DNA of 64,000 nucleotides from Pseudomonas putida (GCF_001941965.1 NZ_MKZO01000018.1:48791-112790); one strand, 5' to 3'. Counted from the stretch's first letter, positions 54,659 through 64,000 are shown. Numbers and translations are program-made. Notes: generated by a model not told the origin, from the sequence alone.

Positions 54659-55675
54659 ATGAATCAGGCCAGCCCCAGCGACGACGAACTCAATGCCATC
54701 ACCGATGCCGCTGCGCATTGGTGCATGCGCTTGCACGCTGAGGACTGTACCGAAGAGGAACAGGCCGAGTTCGCCGAATGGCTGACCGCCAGCCCGCTGC
54801 ACCGCCAGGAATACGAGGCGATGCAGGACATCTGGATCACCGCCGACCACCTGCCGCGTCCGCCCGCGCCTGCACAGATCCTGCAGTTGCCGGTGAAACC
54901 GCGGCCGCGCCCACAACGCGTGCGGCACTATGCCTCGGCGGCGGTCATCACCCTGCTGGCCCTGCCCCTGGCCGGCTGGATCGGCTGGGAGCAGGGCTGG
55001 CTGCCCAACGACTACCAGTCGGTGGAAAGCACCGACAGCCGCCGCACCGTGACCCTTGGCGATGGCAGCGAAGTCGAGCTGAACCTCGGCACCTCCCTGC
55101 GCTACATGAATTTCAAGGACCAGCGTCGGGTCACCCTGAGCAAGGGCGAGGCGTTCTTCAAGGTTCATCACGATACCCAGCACCCGTTCGTGGTTCGCGC
55201 CGGCAGCGGCCAGACCCAGGTCACCGGGACCCAGTTCAACGTGTGGAAATACCGCGACCAGGTCAAGGTGACCCTGGTGGAAGGTTCGGTGCTGGTCAGC
55301 AGCGAGAATTTCAAGCTGGGTAGCGGCTACCGTCTCGGCCCGGGCATGCAGGCGGCCTACCATGCCGGCGATCTCGAGCCGAGCCTGAACCAGACCTACG
55401 CCAACGACTCCAGCCTGGCCTGGCGCACGGGCAAGCTGGTGATCGACAATCTGACCCTCGACCAGGCCCTGCCGTTGATCAACCGCTATCTCGACAGCCC
55501 GCTGCGCCTGGCCGACGCCAGCACCGGCAGCGTGCGTATCAGCGGGATCTACAACACCAGCGACGTGAAGAAACTGGTGCGTACCCTGCCCAAGGTGCTG
55601 CCGGTGTACCTGACCCAGGACAAGAATGGCGACACGGTGCTGAACCGGATTTCGCCGCCGCCCAGGAAGGGCTGA
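54659..55675 (+). CDS. FecR-like protein without neighbouring sigma factor or receptor
   Basis: A 338-aa FecR-family protein. N-terminal DUF4880-like helical domain (ITDAAAHWCMRLHAEDCTEE, EWLTASPLHRQEYEAMQDIW), membrane helix (ASAAVITLLALPLAGWIGW), then the periplasmic FecR core (SRRTVTLGDGSEVELNLGTS, VTGTQFNVWKYRDQVKVTLV) and an STN-like end. GGGAG precedes the ATG at 54659. Unlike usual FecR genes it has no fecI partner and no TonB receptor next to it; it follows a terminator and stands alone. It may work with a distant sigma factor or be a regulatory relic. Confidence 0.87.
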   Translation: MNQASPSDDELNAITDAAAHWCMRLHAEDCTEEEQAEFAEWLTASPLHRQEYEAMQDIWITADHLPRPPAPAQILQLPVKPRPRPQRVRHYASAAVITLLALPLAGWIGWEQGWLPNDYQSVESTDSRRTVTLGDGSEVELNLGTSLRYMNFKDQRRVTLSKGEAFFKVHHDTQHPFVVRAGSGQTQVTGTQFNVWKYRDQVKVTLVEGSVLVSSENFKLGSGYRLGPGMQAAYHAGDLEPSLNQTYANDSSLAWRTGKLVIDNLTLDQALPLINRYLDSPLRLADASTGSVRISGIYNTSDVKKLVRTLPKVLPVYLTQDKNGDTVLNRISPPPRKG

Positions 55676-55711
55676 TAGCTCTTCATTGCCTGTAATTGCA
55701 TGCGCCGCCGA

Positions 55712-55752
55712 ACCTTGTGGGAGCCGGCGTTGCCGGCGATGAGGCCCTCAGC
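55712..55752. repeat. Single REP-like element, variant core
   Basis: CCTTGTGGGAGCCGGCGTTG followed by CCGGCGATGAGGCCCTC; the core differs from the main family (CCGGCG in place of CTGGCT). No inverted partner. Confidence 0.75.
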
Positions 55753-55771
55753 AACACCATCACTTCCCAGC

Positions 55772-57091
55772 CTACAACACCATCGCCGCCACCCACCCCG
55801 CCGCCAGCAGCGGAAGGTTGTAGTGGATGAACGTCGGCACCACGGTGTCCCAGATGTGATGGTGCTGGCCATCCACGTTCAGCCCCGAGGTCGGCCCGAG
55901 GGTCGAGTCCGACGCCGGCGACCCGGCATCACCCAGCGCCCCCGCCGTACCGACGATGCACACGGTGGCGATCGGATCGAAGCCCAGTTGCACGCACAAC
56001 GGCACGAAGATCGCCGCAAGGATCGGCACCGTCGAGAACGACGAGCCGATGCCCATGGTCACCAGCAGGCCCACCAGCAGCATCAGCAGGGCGCCGATAC
56101 CCTTGCTGTGGTCGATCCACAGCGCCGACGTCTCGACCAGGGTCTTGACCTCGCCCGTCGCCTTCATCACTTCGGCGAAGCCCGAGGCGGCGATCATGAT
56201 GAAGCCGATCATGGCCATCATCTTCATGCCCTCGGTGAACAGGCTGTCGGTGTCTTTCCAGCGCACGATGCCGGACACCGAGAAGATCAGGAAACCCGCC
56301 AGCGCACCAATGATCATCGAGTCCAGCCACAACTGGATGATGAAGGCCGCAGCAATCGCACAACCGGCCACCAGCAGGGTCAGCGGGTTGTAGGTGACCG
56401 CCACTTGCTCGACCTGCTCGATCTTTTCCAGGTCGTACACGCGCTTCTTGCGATAGCTGAAGAACACCGCGATCAACAGCCCGGCGAGCATGCCCGCCGC
56501 CGGAATGGCCATGGCGTGGGTGACGTTGACGCCGCTGATGTCCACGCCGCTGCGGGCCACGTTGGCCAGCAGGATCTCGTTGAGGAAGATATTGCCGAAG
56601 CCCACCGGCAGGAACATGTACGGGGTGATCAGGCCGAAGGTGATGACGCAGGCCACCAGGCGACGGTCGATCTGCAACCGGGTCAGCACATAGAGCAGAG
56701 GCGGCACCAGCAGCGGGATGAAGGCGATATGAATCGGCAACAGGTTCTGCGAGGCGATCGCCACCACCAGCATCAGGCCGATCAGCAGCCACTTGACCTT
56801 GCCGCCCTTGCCTTCGCTCTGCCCGTGGAACATCGCCAGGGCGCGGTCGGCCAGGGCATGGGCCAGGCCGGACTTGGCGATGGCCACGGCGAAAGCGCCG
56901 AGCAAGGCGTAGGACAGGGCCACGGTAGCGCCGCCGCCGAGCCCGCCATTGAAGGCCTTGAGCGTGCCTTCGATGCCCAGCCCCCCGACCAGTCCGCCCA
57001 CCAGCGCACCAATGATCAGGGCGATCACCACATGCACGCGGGACAGGCTCAGCACCAGCATGATGCCGACCGCGGCAATGACTGCATTCAT
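55772..57091 (-). CDS. NhaC/YuiF-like Na+/H+ antiporter family protein
   Basis: A 439-aa transporter with about 11 membrane helices. Recognisable parts are [40 protein letters not shown], the [20 protein letters not shown] helix and the conserved [19 protein letters not shown] loop. Members exchange sodium for protons or move amino acids; the substrate here is unknown. I chose the ATG at 57091; a long in-frame upstream extension is unrelated. It is divergent from the chemoreceptor at 57363. Confidence 0.85.
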   Translation of the reverse strand: MNAVIAAVGIMLVLSLSRVHVVIALIIGALVGGLVGGLGIEGTLKAFNGGLGGGATVALSYALLGAFAVAIAKSGLAHALADRALAMFHGQSEGKGGKVKWLLIGLMLVVAIASQNLLPIHIAFIPLLVPPLLYVLTRLQIDRRLVACVITFGLITPYMFLPVGFGNIFLNEILLANVARSGVDISGVNVTHAMAIPAAGMLAGLLIAVFFSYRKKRVYDLEKIEQVEQVAVTYNPLTLLVAGCAIAAAFIIQLWLDSMIIGALAGFLIFSVSGIVRWKDTDSLFTEGMKMMAMIGFIMIAASGFAEVMKATGEVKTLVETSALWIDHSKGIGALLMLLVGLLVTMGIGSSFSTVPILAAIFVPLCVQLGFDPIATVCIVGTAGALGDAGSPASDSTLGPTSGLNVDGQHHHIWDTVVPTFIHYNLPLLAAGWVAAMVL

Positions 57092-57292
57092 TCTTTCCAG
57101 CCTCTTGAAACCATGAAAAAGCGACAGCGTCGGCGACAGATCTGCCCTGGGGCTCTGGCCGAATGACGGTATGTAATGTGGAAGGCGCACACTCTGAAGC
57201 AGCCCTCCCCCATTGTCAAAGCGCAGCGTCCCAGAGCGGTGCAAGGGTCGCCTGGATGACCGAAAAAGACGCAATTCAATTGAACGTTTGAA

Positions 57293-57319
57293 TAAAGAAA
57301 ACAGCCCGGCGGCCGATAT
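57293..57319 (+). promoter_or_regulatory. FliA (sigma-28) promoter of the chemoreceptor gene
   Basis: TAAA (57293-57296), exactly 15 bp, then GCCGATAT (57312-57319), matching the flagellar sigma consensus TAAA-N15-GCCGATAA except the last base. It lies 44 bp upstream of the ATG at 57363. Confidence 0.85.
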
Positions 57320-57362
57320 AAGTCGGCATTGTCTATCTCTCTGGTTCAAAGGATTTCGCCAA

Positions 57363-59510
57363 ATGTCGTTCAGACAGCTGTCCATCCAATGGAAGATCAC
57401 CTCGCTGGCCGGACTTTGCCTTGCCGGCATCGTCACCCTGCTGGTCGGTCTTTCGCTGTATCGCATGGAACACACGACGGAGCTGGTCAAGGCCAGCAGC
57501 ATGCAGATGCTCACCGAAGCGGCCGAGGGCCGCATCGAGTCCCAGGGCGAAGTCCAGGCACTGACCATCCGCCGCCAGTTCATGGATGCCTACCAGTACG
57601 GCGCCGGCTTCTCGCGCCAGGTGCTGTTCCTGCGCGAACAGGCGGAGAAGCGCTTCCTCGATGCCTTCGACCTGCGCGAGGACATGACCCGCCAGGTCCG
57701 CGCGGCACTCCAGGCCAACCCGGACCTGCTGGGCTTGTCGCTGGTGTTCGAGCCCAACGCGCTGGATGGCAAGGACGAGCTGTTCGTCAACCAGGACGCC
57801 CTGGGCAGTAACGAGACCGGACGCTTCGCCCTGTACTGGTCGCAGCCGACCCCGGGCCAGCTGACCTCCATGGCCTTGCCGGAAAAGGACATGGCCGACA
57901 CCAGCATCGGACCGAGCGGCGAACCGGCCAACACCTGGTCGGTGTGCCCGCGGACCACGCGCAAGACTTGCATCACCGAGCCGTATTTCTATGAAATCGC
58001 CGGCCAGCAGGTACTGATGACCAGCATCGTGTTTCCGCTGATCGTGGCCGACAAGGTGATCGCCACCCTGTCCATCGACATCAACCTGAACAGCCTGCAG
58101 GCCCTGAGCAAGGAGGCCAGCGCGAAACTCTACGGTGGCCAGACCCGCATCGGCATCATCAGCCCCGCCGGGCTGCTGGCCGGCTACAGCCCGGATGCCA
58201 GCAAGCTGGCCCAGCGCTATGCCGACATCGACAAGGACAACGGCGCCGAACTGCTGCGCCTGCTGGGTGACGGCAGCGCACTGCACAGCCTGCAGAACGC
58301 TGGTCGCCTGAAAGTGCTCGCCTCGTTCTCCCCGACGCCGGGTGCCAAACCGTGGGGCGTACTGCTGGACGTGCCGGAAAGCGCCCTGACCGGCCCGGCC
58401 GAAGCGCTCAAGCAGGAGCTGGACCAGCGCAATACCAGCGGCGCGATGATCGAGCTGGTCCTGGGCCTGCTGGCCGCCGTGGTCGGCCTGCTGCTGATCT
58501 GGCTGCTGGCCCGCGGCGTGACCCGGCCGATCCTCCACGTCGCCCATCGCCTGCGCGAGATCGCCAGCGGCGATGGCGACCTGACCAGCCGCCTGGCCTA
58601 CGACAAGCAGGACGAACTCGGCGAACTGGCTGGCTGGTTCAACCGCTTCCTCGACAAGCTGCAACCGACTATCGCCGAGGTGAAAAGCTCGGTCCATGCG
58701 GCACGGGATACCGCCGACAAGTCCTCGGCCATCGCCCGCCAGACCAGCGCCGGCATGGAGCAGCAATACCGCCAGGTCGACCAGGTGGCCACCGCCTCCC
58801 ACGAGATGAGCGCGACCGCCCATGATGTCGCCCGCAACGCCGCCCAGGCGGCGCAGGCGGCGCGGGATGTGGACCAGGCCACCCGCCAGGGCCTGGCGGT
58901 GATCGACCAGACCACCAGCAGCATCGGCACCCTGGCCGCCAACATGAGCACGGCCATGGGTCAGGTCGAAGGCCTGGCGGACAACAGCGAGAAGATCGGT
59001 TCGGTCCTCGAAGTGATTCGCTCCATCGCCGAGCAGACCAACCTGCTGGCGCTCAACGCGGCCATCGAGGCCGCTCGCGCCGGTGAAGCCGGGCGTGGTT
59101 TCGCGGTGGTCGCCGACGAAGTGCGCAACCTGGCCCAGCGCACCCAGGAGTCGGTGGAGGAAACCCGGCAGGTGATCGAGCAATTGCAATCCGGCACCCG
59201 CGAGGTGGTGGGCGCCATGGACAGCAGCCATCGCCAGGCCCAGGGCAGCGTCGAGCAGGTCGGCCAGGCAGTGACTGCGCTGCGCCAGATCGGCGAGGCG
59301 GTGGCAGTGATCACCGACATGAACCTGCAGATCGCCAGCGCCGCCGAGGAACAGAGCGCGGTGGCCGAGGAAATCAGCGGCAATGTGGCGACCATTCGCG
59401 ATGTCACCGAGTCGCTGTCGCAGCAGGCGGAAGAATCAGCGCAAGTCAGCCAGGCGCTGAACAGCCTGGCCAACCAGCAGCAGAGCCTGATGGATCACTT
59501 CAAAGTGTGA
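57363..59510 (+). CDS. Methyl-accepting chemotaxis protein
   Basis: A 715-aa membrane chemoreceptor. Residues 10-30 form TM1 ([18 protein letters not shown]). A large periplasmic ligand-binding region follows, probably a double Cache fold ([36 protein letters not shown]). TM2 is near residue 370 ([19 protein letters not shown]), then HAMP, and the signalling domain with the conserved hairpin [23 protein letters not shown]. The start ATG at 57363 follows a FliA promoter. Ligand not inferable. A hairpin at 59519 ends the unit. Confidence 0.95.
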   Translation: MSFRQLSIQWKITSLAGLCLAGIVTLLVGLSLYRMEHTTELVKASSMQMLTEAAEGRIESQGEVQALTIRRQFMDAYQYGAGFSRQVLFLREQAEKRFLDAFDLREDMTRQVRAALQANPDLLGLSLVFEPNALDGKDELFVNQDALGSNETGRFALYWSQPTPGQLTSMALPEKDMADTSIGPSGEPANTWSVCPRTTRKTCITEPYFYEIAGQQVLMTSIVFPLIVADKVIATLSIDINLNSLQALSKEASAKLYGGQTRIGIISPAGLLAGYSPDASKLAQRYADIDKDNGAELLRLLGDGSALHSLQNAGRLKVLASFSPTPGAKPWGVLLDVPESALTGPAEALKQELDQRNTSGAMIELVLGLLAAVVGLLLIWLLARGVTRPILHVAHRLREIASGDGDLTSRLAYDKQDELGELAGWFNRFLDKLQPTIAEVKSSVHAARDTADKSSAIARQTSAGMEQQYRQVDQVATASHEMSATAHDVARNAAQAAQAARDVDQATRQGLAVIDQTTSSIGTLAANMSTAMGQVEGLADNSEKIGSVLEVIRSIAEQTNLLALNAAIEAARAGEAGRGFAVVADEVRNLAQRTQESVEETRQVIEQLQSGTREVVGAMDSSHRQAQGSVEQVGQAVTALRQIGEAVAVITDMNLQIASAAEEQSAVAEEISGNVATIRDVTESLSQQAEESAQVSQALNSLANQQQSLMDHFKV

Positions 59511-59518
59511 CGGTGACG

Positions 59519-59542
59519 GGGCGGGGTTTCAGCGCCCCGCCC
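59519..59542. terminator. Hairpin between convergent genes
   Basis: GGGCGGGG ... CCCCGCCC, 8-bp GC-rich stem with an 8-nt loop, without a T-tract. It overlaps the stop codon of the convergent kinase (59529-59531). Confidence 0.5.
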
Positions 59543-60851
59543 TTCTCGGTAATTCGATATGCACCCGCAGGCCGCCCTGCGGGCTTTCCCGCAAGTCCAT
59601 CCGGCCGTGCCAGGCCTCGACGATATCGCGCACGATGCCCAGCCCCAGGCCATGTCCGGCGACCTGCTCGTCCAGCCGCGCGCCGCGCTCGAGCACGCCT
59701 TGGCGCGCGTCCTCGGGAATCCCCGGGCCATCATCGTCAACCCACAGCAGATAGCTGTCCGACGTGCGGCGGATACCCAGGCAGACTTCGCTGTCGGCCC
59801 ACTTGCAGGCGTTGTCCAGCAGGTTGCCGAGCAGTTCGAGGAGGTCTTCACGGTCCCAGGGCAACGACAGGCCGGGCGGTGCGTCGCGGCGGATCAACAG
59901 CCCGTCGCCATGGATCATGCCCAGGGTCGAGAGCAGACCGGGGAGTTCGATATCGCAATCGAAATGTGCACCGGGCAAGGCATCGCCGGCCAGGCGGGCG
60001 CGATTGAGTTCGCGGCTGAGGCGCTGCTGGATCTGCTCCAGTTGCTCGCGCAATTGCGCGGCCAGCTCGGGCGAGTCCTTCAGACGTTCGCTGGAGGCCA
60101 GGCTGAGGAGTACGGCCAGCGGCGTCTTGAGCGCATGGCCGAGATTGCCCAAGGCATTGCGCGAACGGCGCAGGCTATCTTCGGTGTGGGCCAGCAGGTG
60201 GTTGATCTGCGCGACCAGGGGTTCCAGCTCGCTCGGAACTTCGCTGTCCAGTTGCGTGCGCTTGCCCTGCTGCAACTGGGCAATCTGCTCGCGGGAGCGT
60301 TCCAGGGGGCGCAGCGAGCGCTTGACGATCAGGCGCTGCAACACCAGCACCAGCACCAGTGCCAGCAGGCCGAGTCCCAGGCCGATCTGCTGCATGCGCC
60401 GGAAGCCGTCGCGCATTGGCGTGTAGTCCTGGGCGACGCTGACGGAGATGGCCTCGCCCTGGCGCCGGTAGTCCGCGCGCAGCACCAGCAACTGCTGGCC
60501 TTCCGGGCCGAGCTCGAGACCGTCATGCAGGCCGGCGCTTTCGGGCCTGGGCAGTTCGGTGTCCCACAGCGAGCGGGAACGCCAGGCCTTGTTGTCGAAA
60601 TCGATGCGGAAGTAGTAGCCGGAGAATTGCCGGTTGTAGGCGGCGGAGATGCGTCGCTGGTCCAGCTCGATACCATTGGGCCCCTGGACCAGGGCCATCA
60701 ACAGGTTTTCGCTTTCCTTGCGCAGGCCACTTTCCAGGTAGCGGTGCAGGCCCACCTCGAACAGCCAAAGGCTGACCTGGGCCAGCGCCAACCCGACCAC
60801 CACCAGGGTTCCGACCAGGCCGAGACTCAGGCGCGACTGAATCGACTTCAC
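59529..60851 (-). CDS. Two-component sensor histidine kinase
   Basis: A 440-aa inner-membrane kinase. TM1 [20 protein letters not shown], a periplasmic sensor of about 125 residues rich in acidic and aromatic residues ([20 protein letters not shown]), and TM2 near residue 165 ([15 protein letters not shown]). HAMP, HisKA with [20 protein letters not shown] and HATPase_c ([34 protein letters not shown]) follow. GTG start at 60851 overlaps the regulator stop as GTGA. Its ligand is unknown; the neighbouring PepSY genes suggest metal or envelope signals, but the Fe(II)-type RExxE motif was not found in the sensor region. Confidence 0.93.
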   Translation of the reverse strand: MKSIQSRLSLGLVGTLVVVGLALAQVSLWLFEVGLHRYLESGLRKESENLLMALVQGPNGIELDQRRISAAYNRQFSGYYFRIDFDNKAWRSRSLWDTELPRPESAGLHDGLELGPEGQQLLVLRADYRRQGEAISVSVAQDYTPMRDGFRRMQQIGLGLGLLALVLVLVLQRLIVKRSLRPLERSREQIAQLQQGKRTQLDSEVPSELEPLVAQINHLLAHTEDSLRRSRNALGNLGHALKTPLAVLLSLASSERLKDSPELAAQLREQLEQIQQRLSRELNRARLAGDALPGAHFDCDIELPGLLSTLGMIHGDGLLIRRDAPPGLSLPWDREDLLELLGNLLDNACKWADSEVCLGIRRTSDSYLLWVDDDGPGIPEDARQGVLERGARLDEQVAGHGLGLGIVRDIVEAWHGRMDLRESPQGGLRVHIELPRRAGR

Positions 60852-61516
60852 TGCACCGCCCCACCGAACCGATAGCCCTGGCCGCGATGGGTTTCTATCA
60901 CGCTGCGGCCGAGCTTGCGTCGCAGGTGATTGACGTGGACCTCGAGAACATTGGAGTCGCGCTCGGTCTCGCCGTCATAGAGGTGCTCGGCGAGATGGCT
61001 CTTCGACAGGATCTGTTGCGGGTGCAGCATGAAGTAGCGCAGCAGGCGGAATTCCGCAGCGGTCAGCTGGACATTCTCGCTACCGCGGCTGACGCACTGG
61101 CGGCCTTCGTCCAGATGCAGGCCGGCGGCCTCCAGGGTCGGCTGGTTGGCCAGGCCACGGGCGCGGCGCAGCAGGGCCTGGATGCGCAGTTGCAGCTCTT
61201 CGGGGTGAAAGGGTTTGCTCAGGTAATCGTCGGCGCCCGCCTTGAGCCCCTCGATGCGGTCAGCCCAGGAGCCGCGCGCGGTAAGGATCAGCACCGGGGT
61301 GACCAGCCCGCCGCTACGCCACTGCTGCAGGACTTCCAGCCCGGGAATGCCGGGCAGGCCGAGATCCAGCACGATCAGGTCATAAGGCTCGCTCGCGCCC
61401 TGGTACACGGCGTCACGGCCGTCGGCCAGCCAGTCCACCGCATAACCCTGGCGTTGCAGGCTGGCCGTGAGTTCATCGGCGAGCGAGACGTTGTCCTCGA
61501 CCAGTAGCAGACGCAT
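60848..61516 (-). CDS. OmpR/PhoP family response regulator
   Basis: A 222-aa regulator with receiver domain ([20 protein letters not shown], phospho-Asp in [14 protein letters not shown] near residue 51, Lys in [12 protein letters not shown]) and winged helix ([36 protein letters not shown]). It starts at ATG 61516, sharing bases with the previous stop (TGATG), and overlaps the kinase gene by four bases. It resembles BqsR/CarR-type regulators in arrangement. Confidence 0.94.
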   Translation of the reverse strand: MRLLLVEDNVSLADELTASLQRQGYAVDWLADGRDAVYQGASEPYDLIVLDLGLPGIPGLEVLQQWRSGGLVTPVLILTARGSWADRIEGLKAGADDYLSKPFHPEELQLRIQALLRRARGLANQPTLEAAGLHLDEGRQCVSRGSENVQLTAAEFRLLRYFMLHPQQILSKSHLAEHLYDGETERDSNVLEVHVNHLRRKLGRSVIETHRGQGYRFGGAVQ

Positions 61517-61830
61517 CAATCATCTTCCTCATCTTTGAGCAGGGTGCCGCTGGCGGCGTCGAGCTTGATTTCGCGCACCACGCCTTCCGTGGTGAGCAGC
61601 TCGACTTCGTAGACATAGACATCGTCATCCTCTTCAAGCTCCGCTTCCAGCAGGCGCGCCCCGGGGTAACGGCCCAGGGCGGCTTGCAGGAGTTGCTCCA
61701 GCGGCAGGATGACCCCGTCGCGGCGCAGGGTCAGGGCCTCGTCCTGGTCGAGGTCGCGAGCCAGGGCCAGCGAACACACGGCCAGGAGTGCGAGCAAGGG
61801 CCAGCGGATGCTGTGCGCCAGGCGCGCCAT
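61516..61830 (-). CDS. PepSY-domain protein
   Basis: A 104-aa exported PepSY protein: signal peptide [17 protein letters not shown], then [19 protein letters not shown] and the [20 protein letters not shown] strand of the PepSY fold, ending acidic (KDEEDD). PepSY domains commonly regulate proteases or partner with two-component systems. It overlaps both neighbours by one base (TGATG), so translation is coupled with the regulator. Confidence 0.88.
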   Translation of the reverse strand: MARLAHSIRWPLLALLAVCSLALARDLDQDEALTLRRDGVILPLEQLLQAALGRYPGARLLEAELEEDDDVYVYEVELLTTEGVVREIKLDAASGTLLKDEEDD

Positions 61831-62138
61831 CAGCTGTCCTTGGCGTTCTTGAGGATTTCGCCGGTCTTGGCATCCAGGTCGACATCCCACTCTACGTTCT
61901 GCGCGTCACGCAGTTCGACCTTGTAGATGTAACGGCCGTATTCCTCTTCCAGCTCGCTGTCGGTGACGGTCGCACCGGCGTGCTGCTCCAGGGCCTTTTG
62001 CTTCAGGGCATCAAGGGACTGGATCTGCTGGCTCTGGACCAGCTTGACCACCTGGTCTGGCTGCACGTCCTTGGCGAGAGCAACGTTGGCACTCAGGGCC
62101 AGGGCGGCGGTAGCGAACAGGGCAGTAAGAGCTTTCAT
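61830..62138 (-). CDS. PepSY-domain protein, first gene of the operon
   Basis: A 102-aa exported PepSY protein: signal peptide ALTALFATAALALSANVALA; QVVKLVQSQQIQSLDALKQK and the YGRYIYKVELRDAQNVEWDV core. It is the promoter-proximal gene of the four-gene unit PepSY-PepSY-regulator-kinase running leftwards, with overlaps at every junction. In the P. aeruginosa bqs/car cluster two small genes also precede the regulator and sensor. Confidence 0.9.
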   Translation of the reverse strand: MKALTALFATAALALSANVALAKDVQPDQVVKLVQSQQIQSLDALKQKALEQHAGATVTDSELEEEYGRYIYKVELRDAQNVEWDVDLDAKTGEILKNAKDS

Positions 62139-62279
62139 GATGTTTCTCCATCGTGATCAATCGGGTACGGTGGAAAGTCTACCCAGCCGAACTTAATTGA
62201 AGCTGAAAACAGCTGGCGACATGATAGCGCGGCGCGACACGCTTTATACTCGCCCGTCCACCTGCAGCGAGGGTTTTCC

Positions 62280-63359
62280 ATGACCGCGATTCACAGCCCG
62301 TATCCTGCGCTGACCCTGAAGGCCGGCAAGCGTGCCCTGGCGCGGATTCGCCAGCACGGCCTGGACGCGGCGGACGTAGGCGTGTTGCCCGGCGCGGCAG
62401 GCGGTCCGAAGGCCCTGGGTATCCAAGGGCTGGACCTGGCGTTGTTCGGCGAGTGGTTGCCACGGGCACCACGGGAGCGAGCGCTGATTGGCGCCTCCAT
62501 CGGTTCCTGGCGGTTTGCCAGCGCCTGCCTGCCGGACCCGGCTGCCGCGCTGCGCCGGCTGGGCGAGCTGTATACCGCGCAGGACTTCGCCAAGGGCGTG
62601 ACCCAGGCCGAGGTCAGCCGCAGTTGCCAGCGCATGCTCGACGACCTGCTCGAAGGCCGCGATGCGAGCATTCTCGACAATCCGCTGTATCGCTTGAACA
62701 TCATGGTGGTGAAAAGCCACGGCCTGCTTGCCGACGATCATCGCGGGCGCCTGGGGCTGGGGCTGTCCTCGGTGATCGCCGACAACCTGATCGGTCGGCC
62801 GCGACTGGCCAGGCATTTCGAACGCATCATTCTTCACGATGCCCGTAGCGCCCCGCCCCTTGGCGCACTGACCGACTTCCCGTCGCGCTGCCTGCCGCTG
62901 GCCACCGGCAACCTGCGCCATGCCCTGCTGGCTTCGGGATCGATCCCGATGGTCATGGAGGGCGTTCGTGATATTCCGGGAGCAGGCTCTGGCACCTACC
63001 GCGATGGGGGCCTGCTCGATTATCACCTCGACCTGCCCTACCGCGGTGAGGACATCGTGCTCTACCCGCACTTCACCGACAAAGTCATTCCCGGCTGGTT
63101 CGACAAGGCGCTGCCGTGGCGTCGCGGCGATGCCGGGCGGCTACAGGACGTGGTGTTGCTGGCACCTTCAGCGCAGTACCTGGCTCGCCTGCCCTTCGGC
63201 AAATTGCCTGACCGCAGCGACTTCAAGCGTTTCATGGGCGATGCTGCCAGTCGCCAGCGCTACTGGCATGCGGCGATGAGCGAAAGCCAGCGCCTGGGCG
63301 ACGCATTCCTGGAGCTGGTCGAGCGCGGCACCCTCGGCGACCATCTGCAACCCTTGTAG
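62280..63359 (+). CDS. Patatin-like phospholipase
   Basis: A 359-aa predicted serine hydrolase. The nucleophile elbow is ALIGASIGSWRFA (GxSxG, Ser about residue 73) and the catalytic Asp lies in the DGG motif TYRDGGLLDYHLDLP. An oxyanion-hole GAAGGPKALG precedes. Patatin-like enzymes hydrolyse phospholipids or act as lipases; no signal peptide is seen so it is probably cytoplasmic. It is divergent from the PepSY operon and 50 bp before queD. Confidence 0.88.
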   Translation: MTAIHSPYPALTLKAGKRALARIRQHGLDAADVGVLPGAAGGPKALGIQGLDLALFGEWLPRAPRERALIGASIGSWRFASACLPDPAAALRRLGELYTAQDFAKGVTQAEVSRSCQRMLDDLLEGRDASILDNPLYRLNIMVVKSHGLLADDHRGRLGLGLSSVIADNLIGRPRLARHFERIILHDARSAPPLGALTDFPSRCLPLATGNLRHALLASGSIPMVMEGVRDIPGAGSGTYRDGGLLDYHLDLPYRGEDIVLYPHFTDKVIPGWFDKALPWRRGDAGRLQDVVLLAPSAQYLARLPFGKLPDRSDFKRFMGDAASRQRYWHAAMSESQRLGDAFLELVERGTLGDHLQPL

Positions 63360-63410
63360 TGACCTTGCTGGTAAACTGCGCCCCAGCATTGGCTTTCAGA
63401 GTTGGATATT

Positions 63411-63767
63411 GTGGAAATCTTCAAAGAATTTACCTTCGAATCGGCGCACCGCCTGCCGAACGTTCCCGCTGGCCACAAGTGCGGTCGCCTGCACGGGCAC
63501 TCGTTCAAGGTTGCCCTGCACCTGACCGGCCCGCTCGATCCGCACACTGGCTGGATCCGCGACTTCTCCGAGATCAAGGCGATCTTCAAGCCGCTGTACG
63601 AGCAGTTGGATCACAACTATCTCAACGATATCCCTGGCCTGGAGAATCCGACCAGCGAAGTGATCGCCAAATGGATCTGGGACCAGGTCAAGCCACTGCT
63701 GCCAGAGCTGAGCAAGGTGCGGATCCATGAGACCTGCACCAGTGGTTGCGAGTACACCGGCGACTGA
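63411..63767 (+). CDS. queD: 6-carboxy-5,6,7,8-tetrahydropterin synthase
   Basis: A 118-aa QueD, second step of queuosine (7-deazaguanine) biosynthesis from dihydroneopterin triphosphate. The zinc ligands and active site are readable: [27 protein letters not shown], and [14 protein letters not shown], ending [14 protein letters not shown]. The start is the GTG at 63411, which gives the family N-terminus [16 protein letters not shown] at 63402 is possible. A terminator follows. Confidence 0.95.
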   Translation: MEIFKEFTFESAHRLPNVPAGHKCGRLHGHSFKVALHLTGPLDPHTGWIRDFSEIKAIFKPLYEQLDHNYLNDIPGLENPTSEVIAKWIWDQVKPLLPELSKVRIHETCTSGCEYTGD

Positions 63768-63786
63768 TCTGTTGCTGCGCTTCACG

Positions 63787-63825
63787 AAAAGGGCTTGCTC
63801 TGGTTACCAGGCAAGCCCTTTTTTC
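63787..63825 (+). terminator. Rho-independent terminator of queD
   Basis: AAAAGGGCTTGC ... GCAAGCCCTTTT stem with a T-tract on the plus strand; inner loop CTGG-TTA-CCAG. Confidence 0.88.
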
Positions 63826-63856
63826 ATGCCGTGGTCTTCTGAACGCTGAAAAGACA

Positions 63857-63887
63857 AAACCCCTACCTGCATTCGCAGATAGGGGTT
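63857..63887 (-). terminator. Terminator of the rRNA operon
   Basis: AAACCCCTACCTGC ... GCAGATAGGGGTTT hairpin between the 5S gene and queD; on the minus strand T-rich sequence follows. Likely ends the rRNA transcript. Confidence 0.85.
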
Positions 63888-63899
63888 TCGGAATTGAAT

Positions 63900-64000
63900 C
63901 TTGACGATGACCTACTCTCACATGGAGAAGCTCCACACTACCATCGGCGATGCATCGTTTCACTGCTGAGTTCGGGATGGGATCAGGTGGTTCCAATGCT
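63900..64000 (-). rRNA. rrf: 5S ribosomal RNA (5' end outside window)
   Basis: The complement of the last 101 bases reads as the 3' part of Pseudomonas 5S rRNA (TTGGAACCACCTGATCCCAT, ATGGTAGTGTGGAGCTTC, ending GTAGGTCATCGTCAAG). About 15-20 bases at the 5' end lie beyond the window. The rest of the rRNA operon is expected to the right. Confidence 0.97.

Noticed and set aside
60350..60800. Naming the kinase BqsS/CarS (Fe(II) or Ca2+ sensor)
   Set aside because: Gene order is similar, but the RExxE motif used for Fe(II) sensing is not seen in the periplasmic region.

Overview
The window is a stretch of a Pseudomonas chromosome, most likely from the fluorescens/putida lineage. The evidence is high GC with strongly biased third positions, about a dozen copies of the typical Pseudomonas REP palindrome (CTGTGGGAGCTGGCTTGCCA and its complement), a LexA2-ImuA-ImuB-DnaE2 cassette, and a CrcY-type small RNA between HMG-CoA lyase and an MgtC-family gene. 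I recall that same neighbourhood from P. putida. A 5S rRNA runs off the right end on the minus strand. The window is mostly ordinary core and semi-core genome: no prophage, CRISPR array, complete insertion sequence or tRNA was seen.

Regions. 1-2 kb: the start of tamA and a GNAT acetyltransferase. 2-4.4 kb: a small, less GC-rich accessory islet holding a structured RNA leader with a short protein, a 50-aa protein, a NucS-like nuclease with an N-terminal helix-turn-helix-like domain, and a DUF6338-type membrane protein translationally coupled to a 48-aa proline-rich microprotein. 4.5-14.2 kb: xthA, a PstS-OmpA fusion, a TerC protein, an acyl-CoA dehydrogenase with a LysR regulator, a 3-oxoacid CoA-transferase pair with a divergent LysR regulator, and an aldo/keto reductase. 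14.3-20 kb: the SOS mutagenesis operon lexA2-imuA-imuB-dnaE2. 20-29 kb: a HAD phosphatase, liuR-mvaB, the CrcY RNA with its sigma-54 promoter and CbrB-like sites, mgtC, ccoG, a MocR regulator and a hybrid histidine kinase. 29-42.7 kb: an SDR, copper resistance (copAB and a DUF411 protein), a Kef-type antiporter, LysR and an OprD porin, an AraC-type regulator, an alpha/beta hydrolase with a monooxygenase-domain membrane protein, a YqaA-like protein, zapE and a PQQ-type sugar dehydrogenase. 43-47 kb: an iron-uptake cell-surface-signalling set (FecI-FecR-TonB receptor) with a Fur box. 47-59.5 kb: small envelope proteins, a two-component system divergent from an acyl-CoA synthetase/dehydrogenase pair, an orphan FecR, an NhaC-like antiporter and a chemoreceptor with a FliA promoter. 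59.5-64 kb: a PepSY-PepSY-regulator-kinase operon, a patatin-like protein, queD and 5S rRNA.

The most notable non-coding observations are two MITE-like insertions with readable target duplications. One is a 236-bp element that split a REP palindrome (8-bp TSD). The other is a 139-bp element that landed on a CTAG which provided the stop codons of two convergent genes, so that each gene kept its own stop. Others are the CrcY locus, a three-way-junction RNA at 2001-2075, and overlapping gene ends that were not obvious from long reading frames. Strong operator or promoter candidates are given for LiuR, LexA2, Fur/FecI, FliA and a copper-responsive regulator. Everything here comes from reading the sequence; family names come from recognition, not searches.
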